Below, piece by piece: positions 35,800 to 44,747 of a stretch of DNA of 64,000 nt (its first letter is position 1; each line of letters opens with the position of its first letter). The notes under the pieces are model-generated. The model did not search any database, was not told the origin of the DNA, and saw only the letters and a list, made by a program, of their open reading frames with translations. Source of the DNA: Deferribacteraceae bacterium UBA6799 (GTDB taxonomy: Bacteria; Chrysiogenota; Deferribacteres; Deferribacterales; Geovibrionaceae); the NCBI GenBank assembly GCA_002452335.1, contig DKFJ01000003.1:24735-88734 (forward strand). The letters are read 5' to 3'. The position numbers and the translations under genes are program-made.

Positions 35800-37047
35800 T
35801 TACTTCAGGATATAGACCGTCTTCGGTCCGTCAAATATCTTTGCGGCCTTTTTGATATCGTCCGCTGAAATATTCTTTAAAACATCTATATAGTTGCTGA
35901 AAAATGTACTTTTCAGCCCCACATTCTCGAAGAAGCAAGCGTACCATGCCTGTTTAGCGTTGGTCTGCGAGTCTGTGAGTATCTTGCCCAGCATATAGTT
36001 CTTAACCGATTCCAGCTCCTGCGGGGTAAGATCGTTTACAAATTCCCTGTTTATCTTCTCTATGGACTCTATGGCGTCAGGTACGTTGGCATAGTCCAGC
36101 CCGATGTATGACACGAATCTGGATGAGCACAGTCTGGAAGCGTATATTGAGCCCACGGAATAGGCATATCCCTTATCCTTGCGCAGAGCGCTGAAGTATC
36201 TGCTGCTCATTCCGCCGCCCAGTATGTCGGCTATCACCTTCACAGCGGGATATTCAGGATCTGCCGCGTCCGGAGCGTTATATCCGATATACAGTTTAGC
36301 CTGTTTTACATTTTTGTCCGAGTCTTCCACTGTGGAATCTTTTTCTATGCGGCTTTCGGCGCATGAGGGTATATAGGGTTTCCCTTTCGGCAGAAAACTG
36401 AATGCGGCTCTGATCCGCTCCATCTCGTCATCGCTGTATTTTCCGGCGACAGCCAGAGTTATGTTGGATCCCATCAGCATCTCTTTAGCGTAGTTTCTCA
36501 GATCCTGAGCGGTCAGCGAGCTTACGCTCTCCATAGTGCCTTCTTCCGCCAGAGAATAGGGGTGGGAACCGTAGGTCGCCTTCGAAAAGTTTTTATATGA
36601 TTTACCGGAGGGGTTGTCCTCCACAGAGATTATCTCTTCTTTCTGGAGCGCCTGCTCACGTTTGAAAACTTCATCATCTATAACAGGATTGCTGATGAGC
36701 TGAATGTAATATCCGAAAAGCCTGTCAAACTGCTCTGATGGAATGGCGAGTGTCACTTCCATGAAGTCAGGATTCATGGAGGCATAAACAGATCCTCCGT
36801 AAAACTCAACCTTTTTCAGTATCTCACTGCTTTTTATCCACACAGATGTGAAGAGAGAGCCGATACCGTTGTTAGCCTGTGTTTCTCTGGAAATTCCGCC
36901 TTTAACAAAAAAAACGATAGAGACCGTATCCGTATAGGGTCTTTTGATGTCAATAACTTTAACGCCGTTCTCCAGCACCGGTTTCCCCCCTGCGTAGCAA
37001 TATGCCGCCAGTAAAAAAACGATCAGAAGCAGTATCGGTTTTTTCAT
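35800..37047 (-). CDS. M16-family peptidase homologue lacking the zinc site
   Basis: This 415-residue exported protein has a signal peptide (about 1-19) and the two M16 domains. The HxxEH zinc motif, expected around residues 63-68 (usual GxAHxLEHM), reads GIGSLFTSVW, so no metal ligands remain. In the second domain the Arg/Tyr pair that binds substrate is kept (GMSSRYFSALRKDKGYAYSVGS). Such chains normally pair with a catalytic M16B partner, which is not present nearby. It follows purN by 8 nt. Confidence 0.85.
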   Translation of the reverse strand: MKKPILLLIVFLLAAYCYAGGKPVLENGVKVIDIKRPYTDTVSIVFFVKGGISRETQANNGIGSLFTSVWIKSSEILKKVEFYGGSVYASMNPDFMEVTLAIPSEQFDRLFGYYIQLISNPVIDDEVFKREQALQKEEIISVEDNPSGKSYKNFSKATYGSHPYSLAEEGTMESVSSLTAQDLRNYAKEMLMGSNITLAVAGKYSDDEMERIRAAFSFLPKGKPYIPSCAESRIEKDSTVEDSDKNVKQAKLYIGYNAPDAADPEYPAVKVIADILGGGMSSRYFSALRKDKGYAYSVGSIYASRLCSSRFVSYIGLDYANVPDAIESIEKINREFVNDLTPQELESVKNYMLGKILTDSQTNAKQAWYACFFENVGLKSTFFSNYIDVLKNISADDIKKAAKIFDGPKTVYILK

Positions 37048-37055
37048 GATATTCC

Positions 37056-37658
37056 TTAGTCTATGAAGACCTTTCTTCCCTCTACCCTGAGCTTGTCATC
37101 GCAGAACAGCCTGACAGCCTCCGGATAGATCCTGTGTTCCTCTTTCAAAATCCTCTCCGCCAGCGAGTGGTCATCGTCTGTCTGAAGCACAGGCACCACC
37201 GCCTGAAGGATTATAGCTCCGTTGTCCATCTCCTCATCCACAAAATGAACAGAGCATCCGGCGAATTTTACGCCGTAGTCAAAAGCCTGTTTCTGAGCGT
37301 CCAGCCCTTTGAAAGAGGGCAGAAGAGACGGATGGATATTCAGTATCCTGTTGCGGAAAGCCTGACAGAAGACCCCTGTGATGATGCGCATGAAGCCTGC
37401 CAGACAGACCAGGTCAACGTTCTTTTCTTTCAGAATGCGCACTATCTCAGCGTCATAAGCCTCTCTGCCGTCAAAATCCTTAGGATTGAGATATGTGGCG
37501 CAGAGACCCTGCTCACGGGCATATTCCAGTCCCTTAGCATCCGCCTTGTTGCTTATCACGGCGACTATCTCGCCGTTTATATTTTTTTCGTCTATTTGTT
37601 TTTTGATGGAAATAAAGTTACTGCCCCTGCCGGACAGAAGCACCGCTATCTTTTTCAA
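37056..37658 (-). CDS. purN: Phosphoribosylglycinamide formyltransferase
   Basis: This 200-residue enzyme transfers formyl from 10-formyl-THF to GAR in purine synthesis. It has LLSGRGSNF, VISNKADAKGLEYA, LAGFMRIITGVF, NIHPSLLPSFKGLDA with the catalytic Asn/His, and VHFVDEEMDNGAII with the catalytic Asp. Its start overlaps the purM stop by 4 nt. Confidence 0.97.
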   Translation of the reverse strand: MKKIAVLLSGRGSNFISIKKQIDEKNINGEIVAVISNKADAKGLEYAREQGLCATYLNPKDFDGREAYDAEIVRILKEKNVDLVCLAGFMRIITGVFCQAFRNRILNIHPSLLPSFKGLDAQKQAFDYGVKFAGCSVHFVDEEMDNGAIILQAVVPVLQTDDDHSLAERILKEEHRIYPEAVRLFCDDKLRVEGRKVFID

Positions 37659-38680
37659 TTTATTCCCTCTATCTCCACTTCTCCGGTGGCTGTCACACTA
37701 CCTATGACAGTGGCGTCATCAAGAAGTTTTACAATTTTTTTCGCTTCGGACTCTTTCACGGCTATTATATAGCCGATGCCCATGTTGAAAACTCTGTAAA
37801 GCTCTCTGGGAGCTATGCCGGATTTTTCCAGAATAAATTTATAGATAGGTGGCAGGGGAAAACAGTCGGGATTTATCCTGACGCCTGTTCCCTCGGGAAG
37901 AACTCTGGGAATATTGTCATAGAATCCGCCACCTGTGATGTGCACCATTCCTTTAATGTCCACACCCTCGGCGATCAGTTTCATTATATGGGGAACATAT
38001 ATCTTGGTAGGCTCCAGCAGAGCTTTTTTCAGCTGAATGCCATCGCCTATCGTATCGTCCGGAGCCATTTTCAGGCTGTCGAAGAACAGTTTTCTCGCCA
38101 GAGAAAAACCGTTGCTGTGCAGACCGCTGGATGAGAGACCCACCAGCACGTCGCCCGGCTCTATGCGTTCTCCGGTAATCGCTTTCGGTTTGTCCAGAAT
38201 ACCTACGGCAAATCCGGCAAGGTCAAAATCCTCTCCGTCATACATTCCTGGCATCTCTGCCGTCTCGCCGCCCACCAGCGGGCAGTCGGACTGTCTGCAT
38301 CCTTCGGCTATACCCTGAATAACTCTCGCCATCTTCTCGGCAGACAGCTTGCCTGTCGCCATATAATCCAGAAAGAACAGAGGTTTAGCGCCTGTAACGA
38401 TGATATCGTTAACGCACATAGCGACAAGATCGATGCCCACTGTTTCCAGAATATCCGTATCTATAGCCACTTTCAGCTTGGTTCCCACACCGTCTGTTCC
38501 GGAGACCAGAACAGGGTGTTCCATTCCCTTCATGGCGGAAATGTCAAAGAATCCGGCGAACCCGCCTATGCTTCCCATGACATTCTTGTTGTATGTTGAC
38601 TCTACCGTCTTTTTAATCACAGAGACGAAGCGGTTTCCCTCGTCTATATCGACTCCGCTGTTTTTATAATCCAGAGACAC
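37655..38680 (-). CDS. purM: Phosphoribosylformylglycinamidine cyclo-ligase (AIR synthetase)
   Basis: This 341-residue ATP-dependent enzyme forms AIR in purine synthesis. It shows YKNSGVDIDEGNRFV, SGTDGVGTKLKVA, CVNDIIVTGAKPLFFLDYMATG and GGETAEMPGMY. The length is typical. It is coupled with purN and follows the response regulator gene by 13 nt, though the two are functionally unrelated. Confidence 0.97.
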   Translation of the reverse strand: MSLDYKNSGVDIDEGNRFVSVIKKTVESTYNKNVMGSIGGFAGFFDISAMKGMEHPVLVSGTDGVGTKLKVAIDTDILETVGIDLVAMCVNDIIVTGAKPLFFLDYMATGKLSAEKMARVIQGIAEGCRQSDCPLVGGETAEMPGMYDGEDFDLAGFAVGILDKPKAITGERIEPGDVLVGLSSSGLHSNGFSLARKLFFDSLKMAPDDTIGDGIQLKKALLEPTKIYVPHIMKLIAEGVDIKGMVHITGGGFYDNIPRVLPEGTGVRINPDCFPLPPIYKFILEKSGIAPRELYRVFNMGIGYIIAVKESEAKKIVKLLDDATVIGSVTATGEVEIEGIN

Positions 38681-38693
38681 GATATGTTCCTCC

Positions 38694-40283
38694 CTAGTTT
38701 CCTTTCACAAGTCTTTCTATCTCTTTTCTGATGGCTCTCTCCACCAGAATCGGCAGTTCCTCTTCCAGAATCCTGCCTATCTTGTCGGTGAGAACCTCTT
38801 TAATGGCAAATTTAAGAGTATCTTCGTCTATCGCCTCATAAACAGCCTCCACCAGCTTTTCAGCGCTGATGTATACTTTAGGCATTTCGGGCTCGCTATA
38901 CTCAGGCTCAGGCTCCATCTCGTCAGCAGGGGTAAGCTCCACTGTGTTGAATACGCTCAAGTTCACTTCCTCTTCCGGAACTTCCTCTTCGACTTCAACT
39001 TCTTCTGTCTCTTCCTCGGTCTCCACAGCCGCTAAAACTTCATTCTCTTCCGCATCAGCGGCGTCAGCTGTTTCATCAACAGCCTCTTCAGGGATCTCAT
39101 CCGGGGATATATCATCCACAGACTGTTCAGGCAGTATCTCTCCGGCTGTATCCGGGATATCTGCTCCTATGTCGCTGAAATTCAGCTCATTTTCTATCTC
39201 GGGCAGTTCCAGCGACGGCTCATCGGGGAGAATCTCCTCGTTGTCCAGTTCCTTTATGACCTGCTCGGTCTCATCGCCCATACTGATAACCTCTTCCAGT
39301 TCCTCTTCTGATTCCGCCAGAGATTCCTCCGCGTCCTCCAGAGCCTCGGAAAGGTCGGTTGAGTTATCGTCCGCTTTTATATCTTCATTGATGCCGTCCA
39401 GTATACCGTCCAGTTCATCAGCCTCCTGAACGTCATCCAGCCCGTCCAGCGTGCTCTGTTCTTCCGCTTTTGCCTGCTCTTCCTCCAGAACGGTTTCATC
39501 CGCCTCCACCAGTCCGGCGAAAGGATCGGACATATCCGGCTGCGCTTTCGTCTCCGGAATCTCCATCGGAATATCCAGCTCCAGATCATCCAGAGCCACA
39601 GGCTCATCGCTCACAGGGCTCATCTCCGGCTCAGGGGCAGACGCCTCCTCTTCTTCAGGCAGCATCAGCTCCTCCTCATCGGTTTCCTTAAGCCCCTCAA
39701 AATCTGCCAGGGAAAGATCTATCTCTTCTTCAGCCGCCGGCGGGATGACTATATCATCCTCCAGTTCGGGCAGTTCTATCTCTTCTTCCGGCTGAATTTC
39801 CGGAATATCCGTATCATCCTCTATGGCGGGAATCTCTATCTCTTCATCAATCTCAGGCATTATCTCGTTCAGTTCCTCTTCGGAAAATTCAGGCTGAACA
39901 TCCTCCGCCTCGCCTCCGCACTCTCCCTCCAGACCGCAGAGTATCTTTGCGTCCAGAGCCTTCGCGTCGAAGGGTTTGAACAGATAGTCGTCCGCTCCGG
40001 CAGACACGCACTGGTCTTTATCGAACTGATCGAACGCTCCCGCCAGAAGGATAATGTAGCAGGCAGGACATTCGGATTTTATCAGTGTTATCATATCGGC
40101 TGTGGGTATGTCGGGCAGTTTGTTATCCAGAAGTATCAGATCGGGTTTATCGCTTACTATGACCTGTTCGGCTTCGTCTTTGTTAAAAACCTTGACAACG
40201 TTATACTTTTCTTTATCAACACACAGATCAATGACCCTGTGGATGGTAACGCTGTCGTCAATAAGCATTATGGTCTTTTTCAT
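38694..40283 (-). CDS. Response regulator with very long acidic linker
   Basis: This 529-residue protein has an N-terminal receiver domain (about 1-120) with Asp9/Asp10, phospho-acceptor Asp53 (LILLDNKLPD) and Lys103 (FKPFD). The switch Thr position appears to be Ala. Residues about 125-455 are a low-complexity region of Glu, Asp, Pro, Ala and Ile in short EIELPE-like repeats. The last 60 residues form a conserved-looking helical module (KLVEAVYEAIDEDTLKFAIKEVLTDKIGRIL...). There is no DNA-binding or enzymatic output. The ATG at 40283 has GGGAG 6 nt upstream. No kinase gene is adjacent. Confidence 0.8.
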   Translation of the reverse strand: MKKTIMLIDDSVTIHRVIDLCVDKEKYNVVKVFNKDEAEQVIVSDKPDLILLDNKLPDIPTADMITLIKSECPACYIILLAGAFDQFDKDQCVSAGADDYLFKPFDAKALDAKILCGLEGECGGEAEDVQPEFSEEELNEIMPEIDEEIEIPAIEDDTDIPEIQPEEEIELPELEDDIVIPPAAEEEIDLSLADFEGLKETDEEELMLPEEEEASAPEPEMSPVSDEPVALDDLELDIPMEIPETKAQPDMSDPFAGLVEADETVLEEEQAKAEEQSTLDGLDDVQEADELDGILDGINEDIKADDNSTDLSEALEDAEESLAESEEELEEVISMGDETEQVIKELDNEEILPDEPSLELPEIENELNFSDIGADIPDTAGEILPEQSVDDISPDEIPEEAVDETADAADAEENEVLAAVETEEETEEVEVEEEVPEEEVNLSVFNTVELTPADEMEPEPEYSEPEMPKVYISAEKLVEAVYEAIDEDTLKFAIKEVLTDKIGRILEEELPILVERAIRKEIERLVKGN

Positions 40284-40389
40284 GTGCAGCTCCCGGGATA
40301 TGTCGTAATACTGGGCACACCTTTCAGGTTCAGCATGACCCGACACCAGATGATAGCATTTTATAGCTGATTAATCAACGAATTAAGGC

Positions 40390-40884
40390 TTATCTACACT
40401 CAGAGACAGGAGTTCCGAATTTTTTTATTATCATGTTATTGACGCATTCGGGAACAAACTGGGCAACATCGCCCCCGTGGATGGCGACCTCTCTTATCGT
40501 GCTGGAGCTTAAGAAGATGAATTTTTCGTTAGGCATCAGAAAGACGCTCTCGCACTCCGGATCCATGTTCCGGTTCATCAGGGCGAGCTGAAACTCAAAC
40601 TCGAAATCGCTGACCGCTCTGAGACCTCTGACCACTGCCGTCGCCCTGTGTTTTTTCAGAAAATGCACCAGAAGGCACGAGAATGGCTGAACCCTGACCG
40701 AGGGCATATCTTTTGTAGCCTCTTTCGCCATGGCTATCCTCTCTTCCAGAGTGAACGCAGTGTTTTTCTTTTTATTTTCAGAAACGGCGAGTATCACATC
40801 GCCGAAAAGTTTTACCGCTCTTTTCAGGATATCCATATGCCCGTTTGTAAGCGGGTCGAATGTTCCGGGATATACTGCTGTCAT
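40390..40884 (-). CDS. coaD: Phosphopantetheine adenylyltransferase
   Basis: This 164-residue nucleotidyltransferase makes dephospho-CoA. It has AVYPGTFDPLTNGHMDILKRA (TxGH motif), the RGLRAVSDFEFEFQLALMNR helix and FLSSSTIREVA (ISSTxxR motif). It is 9 nt after rsmD; the rsmD-coaD pair is common. Confidence 0.97.
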   Translation of the reverse strand: MTAVYPGTFDPLTNGHMDILKRAVKLFGDVILAVSENKKKNTAFTLEERIAMAKEATKDMPSVRVQPFSCLLVHFLKKHRATAVVRGLRAVSDFEFEFQLALMNRNMDPECESVFLMPNEKFIFLSSSTIREVAIHGGDVAQFVPECVNNMIIKKFGTPVSECR

Positions 40885-40893
40885 AGATCACCT

Positions 40894-41427
40894 TTAGCCG
40901 TTTAGGGACAGATATCTGATAATCGTGTCGCCGTAACGTTTCTCACTGTCTAAAGACCAGTGGCTGTCAGAGATTTTAAACTCTGTTCTAATGCTTTCTT
41001 CATATACTATAACACCATTGTTTGCAAGGATTTCCCTGTCTTTCAACAGCGCCAGGATCTCATCCGGCGTATATACAGCGTATGGGGGGTCGATGAATAT
41101 GATGTCGAACCCGCGGTTTATCTGCGGCAGAACTTTAAAGATATCGCCCTTCACAACGTCCGCTGAGAACTCTTCAAGACCTTTCAGATTCTTCTGAATA
41201 TATGTCACATCTGTGTCAACGAACACGGCAGAGGCCGCTCCCCTGCTGAGGGCTTCCAGCCCGTATGAGCCTGTTCCGCAGAAAAGATCCAGAACATTCG
41301 CTCCGTCAACTGTATCAAACAGAACAGAAAAAACGGCGCTGCGCACCTTATCCGTTGTGGGTCTGACTGACAAGTCTTTGGGCGTGGCGAGCTGTCTCCC
41401 TTTGTATGAACCGCTTATAATCCTCAT
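40894..41427 (-). CDS. rsmD: 16S rRNA m2G966 methyltransferase
   Basis: This 177-residue SAM-dependent methyltransferase starts MRIISGSYKGRQLATP, the usual RsmD N-terminus, followed by RPTTDKVRSAVFSVL, the SAM loop DLFCGTGSYGLEALSRGA and the catalytic IDPPY. The start is firmly placed by family similarity, so its first 80 nt overlap the end of the radical SAM gene in another frame. Confidence 0.94.
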   Translation of the reverse strand: MRIISGSYKGRQLATPKDLSVRPTTDKVRSAVFSVLFDTVDGANVLDLFCGTGSYGLEALSRGAASAVFVDTDVTYIQKNLKGLEEFSADVVKGDIFKVLPQINRGFDIIFIDPPYAVYTPDEILALLKDREILANNGVIVYEESIRTEFKISDSHWSLDSEKRYGDTIIRYLSLNG

Positions 41428-42379
41428 CTCTGTACTCCGCTATCTTTTCACACACAGAGCGCAGGGAGGGAACAGCGCCCTCTTTTATTATCACCCTGTC
41501 TTCTCTGTGTTCTTTATTATATCCCCCGTATCCGAGGGCGACATTCATATATCTGCTGTCCGTCTCTATGCTGAAACCAAGACCGTAGTAGACAGCGAAC
41601 GCTATCGTCTTTGCCATATCCCCTGCCGCCGGATGATACGCGCCGGCTGTTATGGAGTTTTTCAGGTCATCAGCGTCCTGCAGCCCTATGCGTATGACAT
41701 CTATTCCCGCCGCCTCAAGCAGTATCAGCCCATAGGCGCTTCTGGCGAGGGACTCATCCAGAGGCAGAGGCACATAGTCCCCGGACTCATACAGCCTGTT
41801 AAGCTCGGTATCACGCAGAACAACGCATGGATATATGCGCACATATTCAGGCATCAACCCTATCACACTGTCCACCGTGTCGGAAAAACTTCTGAAATTC
41901 TCTTTATACATACCAGTCATTATCTGACAGGCAACATTTTTTATATATTTTTTGGCTGTTTTCACGGCTTCTGTGGTTTCCACGGCATCACAGGGTCTGT
42001 TATTTGCCTTCAGAACCTCATCATCCAGCGACTGAACACCTATCTCCACTGTTGTCACGCCTCTTTCAGCCGCCTCTGCCATGACAGCGTCATTCACACA
42101 GTCAGGGCTGGTGGAGAACCTCTTGTTTCTTATTCCGGCGTCATCCGCCATGTCGTATAGTTTTTTTCTGATATCCTGATTCAGGCAGGTGAAACTTCCG
42201 CCGTAAAAGGCTACTTCATCCCATTTATTTGATATTTCGAGATATTTTTTAATCTGTCCCTCAGCGGAAGAAATGATATCGCCGGACGACTGACCTGTTA
42301 TGCTGTGCTGGTTGCAATAGACGCATCTCTGTCTGCATCCGGAAAAAGATATGAAAACGGGGAGAATATTAGAAGTCAT
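41348..42379 (-). CDS. Elp3-like radical SAM protein
   Basis: This 343-residue protein has the radical SAM cluster motif CRQRCVYC (residues about 15-22), then GGSFTCL, STSPDCVND and TVEIGVQSLDDEVL, which are typical of the Elp3/YhcC-like branch. There is no acetyltransferase domain. The family is usually linked to tRNA or RNA modification, but the substrate is unknown. It overlaps rnc by 11 nt upstream and rsmD by 80 nt downstream, so the rnc-radical SAM-rsmD block is tightly coupled. Confidence 0.85.
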   Translation of the reverse strand: MTSNILPVFISFSGCRQRCVYCNQHSITGQSSGDIISSAEGQIKKYLEISNKWDEVAFYGGSFTCLNQDIRKKLYDMADDAGIRNKRFSTSPDCVNDAVMAEAAERGVTTVEIGVQSLDDEVLKANNRPCDAVETTEAVKTAKKYIKNVACQIMTGMYKENFRSFSDTVDSVIGLMPEYVRIYPCVVLRDTELNRLYESGDYVPLPLDESLARSAYGLILLEAAGIDVIRIGLQDADDLKNSITAGAYHPAAGDMAKTIAFAVYYGLGFSIETDSRYMNVALGYGGYNKEHREDRVIIKEGAVPSLRSVCEKIAEYRDEDYKRFIQRETARHAQRLVSQTHNG

Positions 42380-43073
42380 TACCCAGAGTCTTCAGCGCCT
42401 TGGAGGCCGCGTCTTTTTCGGCATTCTTTTTGGTTTTGCCTGTTCCCGTCTCTGTCACCAGCCCTTCCACATGGACACGGACTCTGAATATCTTGTCGTG
42501 TTCCGGACCGGATTCGCTGATAACGGTATATTCCGGCAATGATCCGAACTGCCTCTGGGTTATCTTCTGAAGCTCGCTTTTGGAATCCACAAAGGTACTG
42601 TTGGAGATGTCCTCGTCTATCTTTGTGCCGAAGTGATTAATGATGATCTGTCTGGCATCGTCATAGCCGCCGTCCAGATAGATGGCCGCCACAACAGATT
42701 CGAATATGTCGCAGAGGAGTGATTCTTTATACTTTCCTCCGGACGCTTTTTCACCTTTGCCAAGAAGGATATGTTCCCCCAGCTCCATCTCTGTCGCTAT
42801 TTTGCTCAGGAAACCTTCACTGACAAAGTATCCACGAAGTTTTGAAAGAAGCCCCTCATCATAGTCCTTGTACCTGTCAAGCAGATATTCAGTGACTATG
42901 AGCTGTAATACGGCGTCGCCCAAAAATTCGAGACGTTCATAGTTTTTTTTGTTCTTCTTCTCATGAGCGTAAGATCTGTGGGTCAGAGCCTCCAACACCA
43001 CAGATCTGTCGCTAAAGCTGTAACCTAGCTTATGTTCGAGAGTCTCGATATCCGAACTCAGCTTTTTATTCAT
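42369..43073 (-). CDS. rnc: Ribonuclease III
   Basis: This 234-residue double-strand RNase processes rRNA precursors. It has the signature NYERLEFLGDAVLQL with catalytic Glu/Asp, a second catalytic block DIFESVVAAIYLDGG, and a C-terminal dsRBD (SKSELQKITQRQFGSLPEY to NAEKDAASKAL). It overlaps fabF by 8 nt; fabF-rnc order is widely conserved. Confidence 0.97.
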   Translation of the reverse strand: MNKKLSSDIETLEHKLGYSFSDRSVVLEALTHRSYAHEKKNKKNYERLEFLGDAVLQLIVTEYLLDRYKDYDEGLLSKLRGYFVSEGFLSKIATEMELGEHILLGKGEKASGGKYKESLLCDIFESVVAAIYLDGGYDDARQIIINHFGTKIDEDISNSTFVDSKSELQKITQRQFGSLPEYTVISESGPEHDKIFRVRVHVEGLVTETGTGKTKKNAEKDAASKALKTLGNDF

Positions 43074-44313
43074 ATTTTTTAAATATCAGTGTACCGTTAG
43101 TTCCGCCGAAACCGAGCGAGTTGCTCAGGGCGTATTTAAATTCGCATTTTTCGGGCTTGTTGGGCACATAGTAAAGATCGCACTCGGGATCCGGCGTAGT
43201 ATAGTTGATAGTGGGGGGCAGGATCTGGTTTTCCAGAGCCATGCATGCGTATATCGCCTCCACTGAACCGGCAGCGCCCAAAAGGTGTCCTGTCATAGAC
43301 TTGGTGGAACTGATCTTCACTTTGGAAGCGTCCTCTCCGAACACTTTTTTGATACCCAGTGTCTCAATCTTATCGTTATAAGGTGTTGATGTCCCGTGAG
43401 CGTTGATATATCCGACGTCTCCGGGTTTTATTCCGGCGTCTTTCAGAGCCGCTTTCATACATCTGGTGATGCCGTCGGCAGTCTCGTCCGGAGCAGTCAT
43501 GTGATAAGCGTCGGCGCTGGCGCCGTATCCGGCGAACTCAGCGAGTATCTTGGCTCCTCTTGCCACGGCGTGCTCATAGGATTCCAGAAGCATGATACCG
43601 CTTCCCTCTCCCATAACGAATCCGTCACGGTCAACGTCGAAAGGACGTGACGCTTTTTCGGGATCGTCATTTCTGCGTGACAGAGCCTTCATATTGGCAA
43701 ATCCGCCAATGGCAAGCGCTGTTATAGCGCTCTCTGTGCCGCCTGCCAGCATAACATCCGCATCGCCTCTCTGGATGACTTTAGCCGCCTCGCCTATGGA
43801 GTGTGTTCCTGTGGCGCAGGCAGTAACAACGCTGAAATTGGGTCCTTTGAAGTTGAACTCAATGGAAACAGCGCCGGAAGCCATGTTTATGATAGATGTG
43901 GGGATGAAGAAGGGAGATATCTTCTTCACGCCTTTTGCGTCAAAATCTCTGGTAGTGTTCTCGATGGCCTCGAAACCTCCGATACCGGAACCGATGTGTG
44001 TTCCGCATCTGTCGAGATCAACTTTTTCTAAATCGAGGCCGGACATTTTCACTGCGATAGCGGATGCGGCGATAGCGAAAACCACGAACTGCTCGTGTCT
44101 CTTCACTGATTTAGGATCGTTTACATACGCCGCGGGGTCGAAATCGTCCACCAGTCCCGCGAATTTAACAGGGAGCTCTTCTGTGTTCAGTCTTTCAGCG
44201 GGTATCGGCTTGATACCGCTCTTTCCGTTCATCAGTGATTCCCAGTTCTTTTCATTTCCGCTGCCCAGGGGTGTTATAAGACCATAGCCTGTTACAACTA
44301 CTCTTTTACTCAC
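43066..44313 (-). CDS. fabF: 3-oxoacyl-ACP synthase II
   Basis: This 415-residue elongating condensing enzyme carries the Cys-His-His triad in VTACATGTHSIGEA, INAHGTSTPYND and KSMTGHLLGAAGSVEA, and ends in LSNSLGFGGTNGTLIF. The start is GTG at 44313, with GGAGG 5 nt upstream; another in-frame GTG at 44325 lies on that Shine-Dalgarno. It follows acpP behind a hairpin. Confidence 0.97.
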   Translation of the reverse strand: MSKRVVVTGYGLITPLGSGNEKNWESLMNGKSGIKPIPAERLNTEELPVKFAGLVDDFDPAAYVNDPKSVKRHEQFVVFAIAASAIAVKMSGLDLEKVDLDRCGTHIGSGIGGFEAIENTTRDFDAKGVKKISPFFIPTSIINMASGAVSIEFNFKGPNFSVVTACATGTHSIGEAAKVIQRGDADVMLAGGTESAITALAIGGFANMKALSRRNDDPEKASRPFDVDRDGFVMGEGSGIMLLESYEHAVARGAKILAEFAGYGASADAYHMTAPDETADGITRCMKAALKDAGIKPGDVGYINAHGTSTPYNDKIETLGIKKVFGEDASKVKISSTKSMTGHLLGAAGSVEAIYACMALENQILPPTINYTTPDPECDLYYVPNKPEKCEFKYALSNSLGFGGTNGTLIFKKYE

Positions 44314-44337
44314 AAAGTCCTCCACTTAGAAAAGGTC

Positions 44338-44360
44338 AGGGGGCTCACATAAGCCCCCTT
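44338..44360 (-). terminator. Hairpin between acpP and fabF (partial terminator)
   Basis: On the minus strand AGGGGGCT pairs with AGCCCCCT around TATGTG. The downstream tract is only TGACCTTTTCT, so some readthrough into fabF is expected. This would give more acpP than fabF mRNA. Confidence 0.6.
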
Positions 44361-44373
44361 AAAATTCAGAAAC

Positions 44374-44610
44374 TTATTTGCTAGCTGCTTCGATATGTTT
44401 GATGGCGTCGCCGACAGTTTTGATCTTCTCGGCTTCTTCATCAGGAATTTCAAGGTCGAATGCTTCTTCAAAAGCCATGATAAGCTCTACTGTGTCAAGA
44501 GAGTCAGCGTCAAGGTCGTCGATGAAAGACGCGTCGTCTTTAACAGCGTCAGCATCTACGTTAAGCTGCTCAACAATAATCTCTTTAACTTTTGCTGCGA
44601 TATCTGACAT
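44374..44610 (-). CDS. acpP: Acyl carrier protein
   Basis: This 78-residue acidic four-helix protein carries the phosphopantetheine attachment Ser37 in DLDADSLDTVELIMAFEEAF. GGAGG precedes the start. It lies in fabD-fabG-acpP-fabF order. Confidence 0.98.
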   Translation of the reverse strand: MSDIAAKVKEIIVEQLNVDADAVKDDASFIDDLDADSLDTVELIMAFEEAFDLEIPDEEAEKIKTVGDAIKHIEAASK

Positions 44611-44676
44611 TGGTTGTCCTCCTGGTTTCTCATAAGAGTGTGCTTTTCTAACTCAAGCAAATCTTTTACTATTAAA

Positions 44677-44713
44677 ACGGATATAAATCTACAGTTTTTA
44701 ACACTATATCCGT
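44677..44713. other. Inverted repeat upstream of acpP
   Basis: ACGGATATA and TATATCCGT are perfect 9-bp arms around 19 nt in the 137-nt fabG-acpP gap. On the minus strand the right arm is followed by TTTTA. It could be a terminator, an RNA stabiliser or an operator. Confidence 0.5.
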
Positions 44714-44747
44714 ATTTTTACATATTATTAACCCTTTACGGGTTCGG

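Noticed and set aside
38681..38693. Purine riboswitch before purM
   Set aside because: Only 13 nt separate purM from the upstream gene, too little for any aptamer.
39451..39795. Ser-rich plus-strand ORFs opposite the response regulator linker
   Set aside because: The Ser runs are the complement of GAA/GAG/GAT codons in the acidic linker, not a protein.
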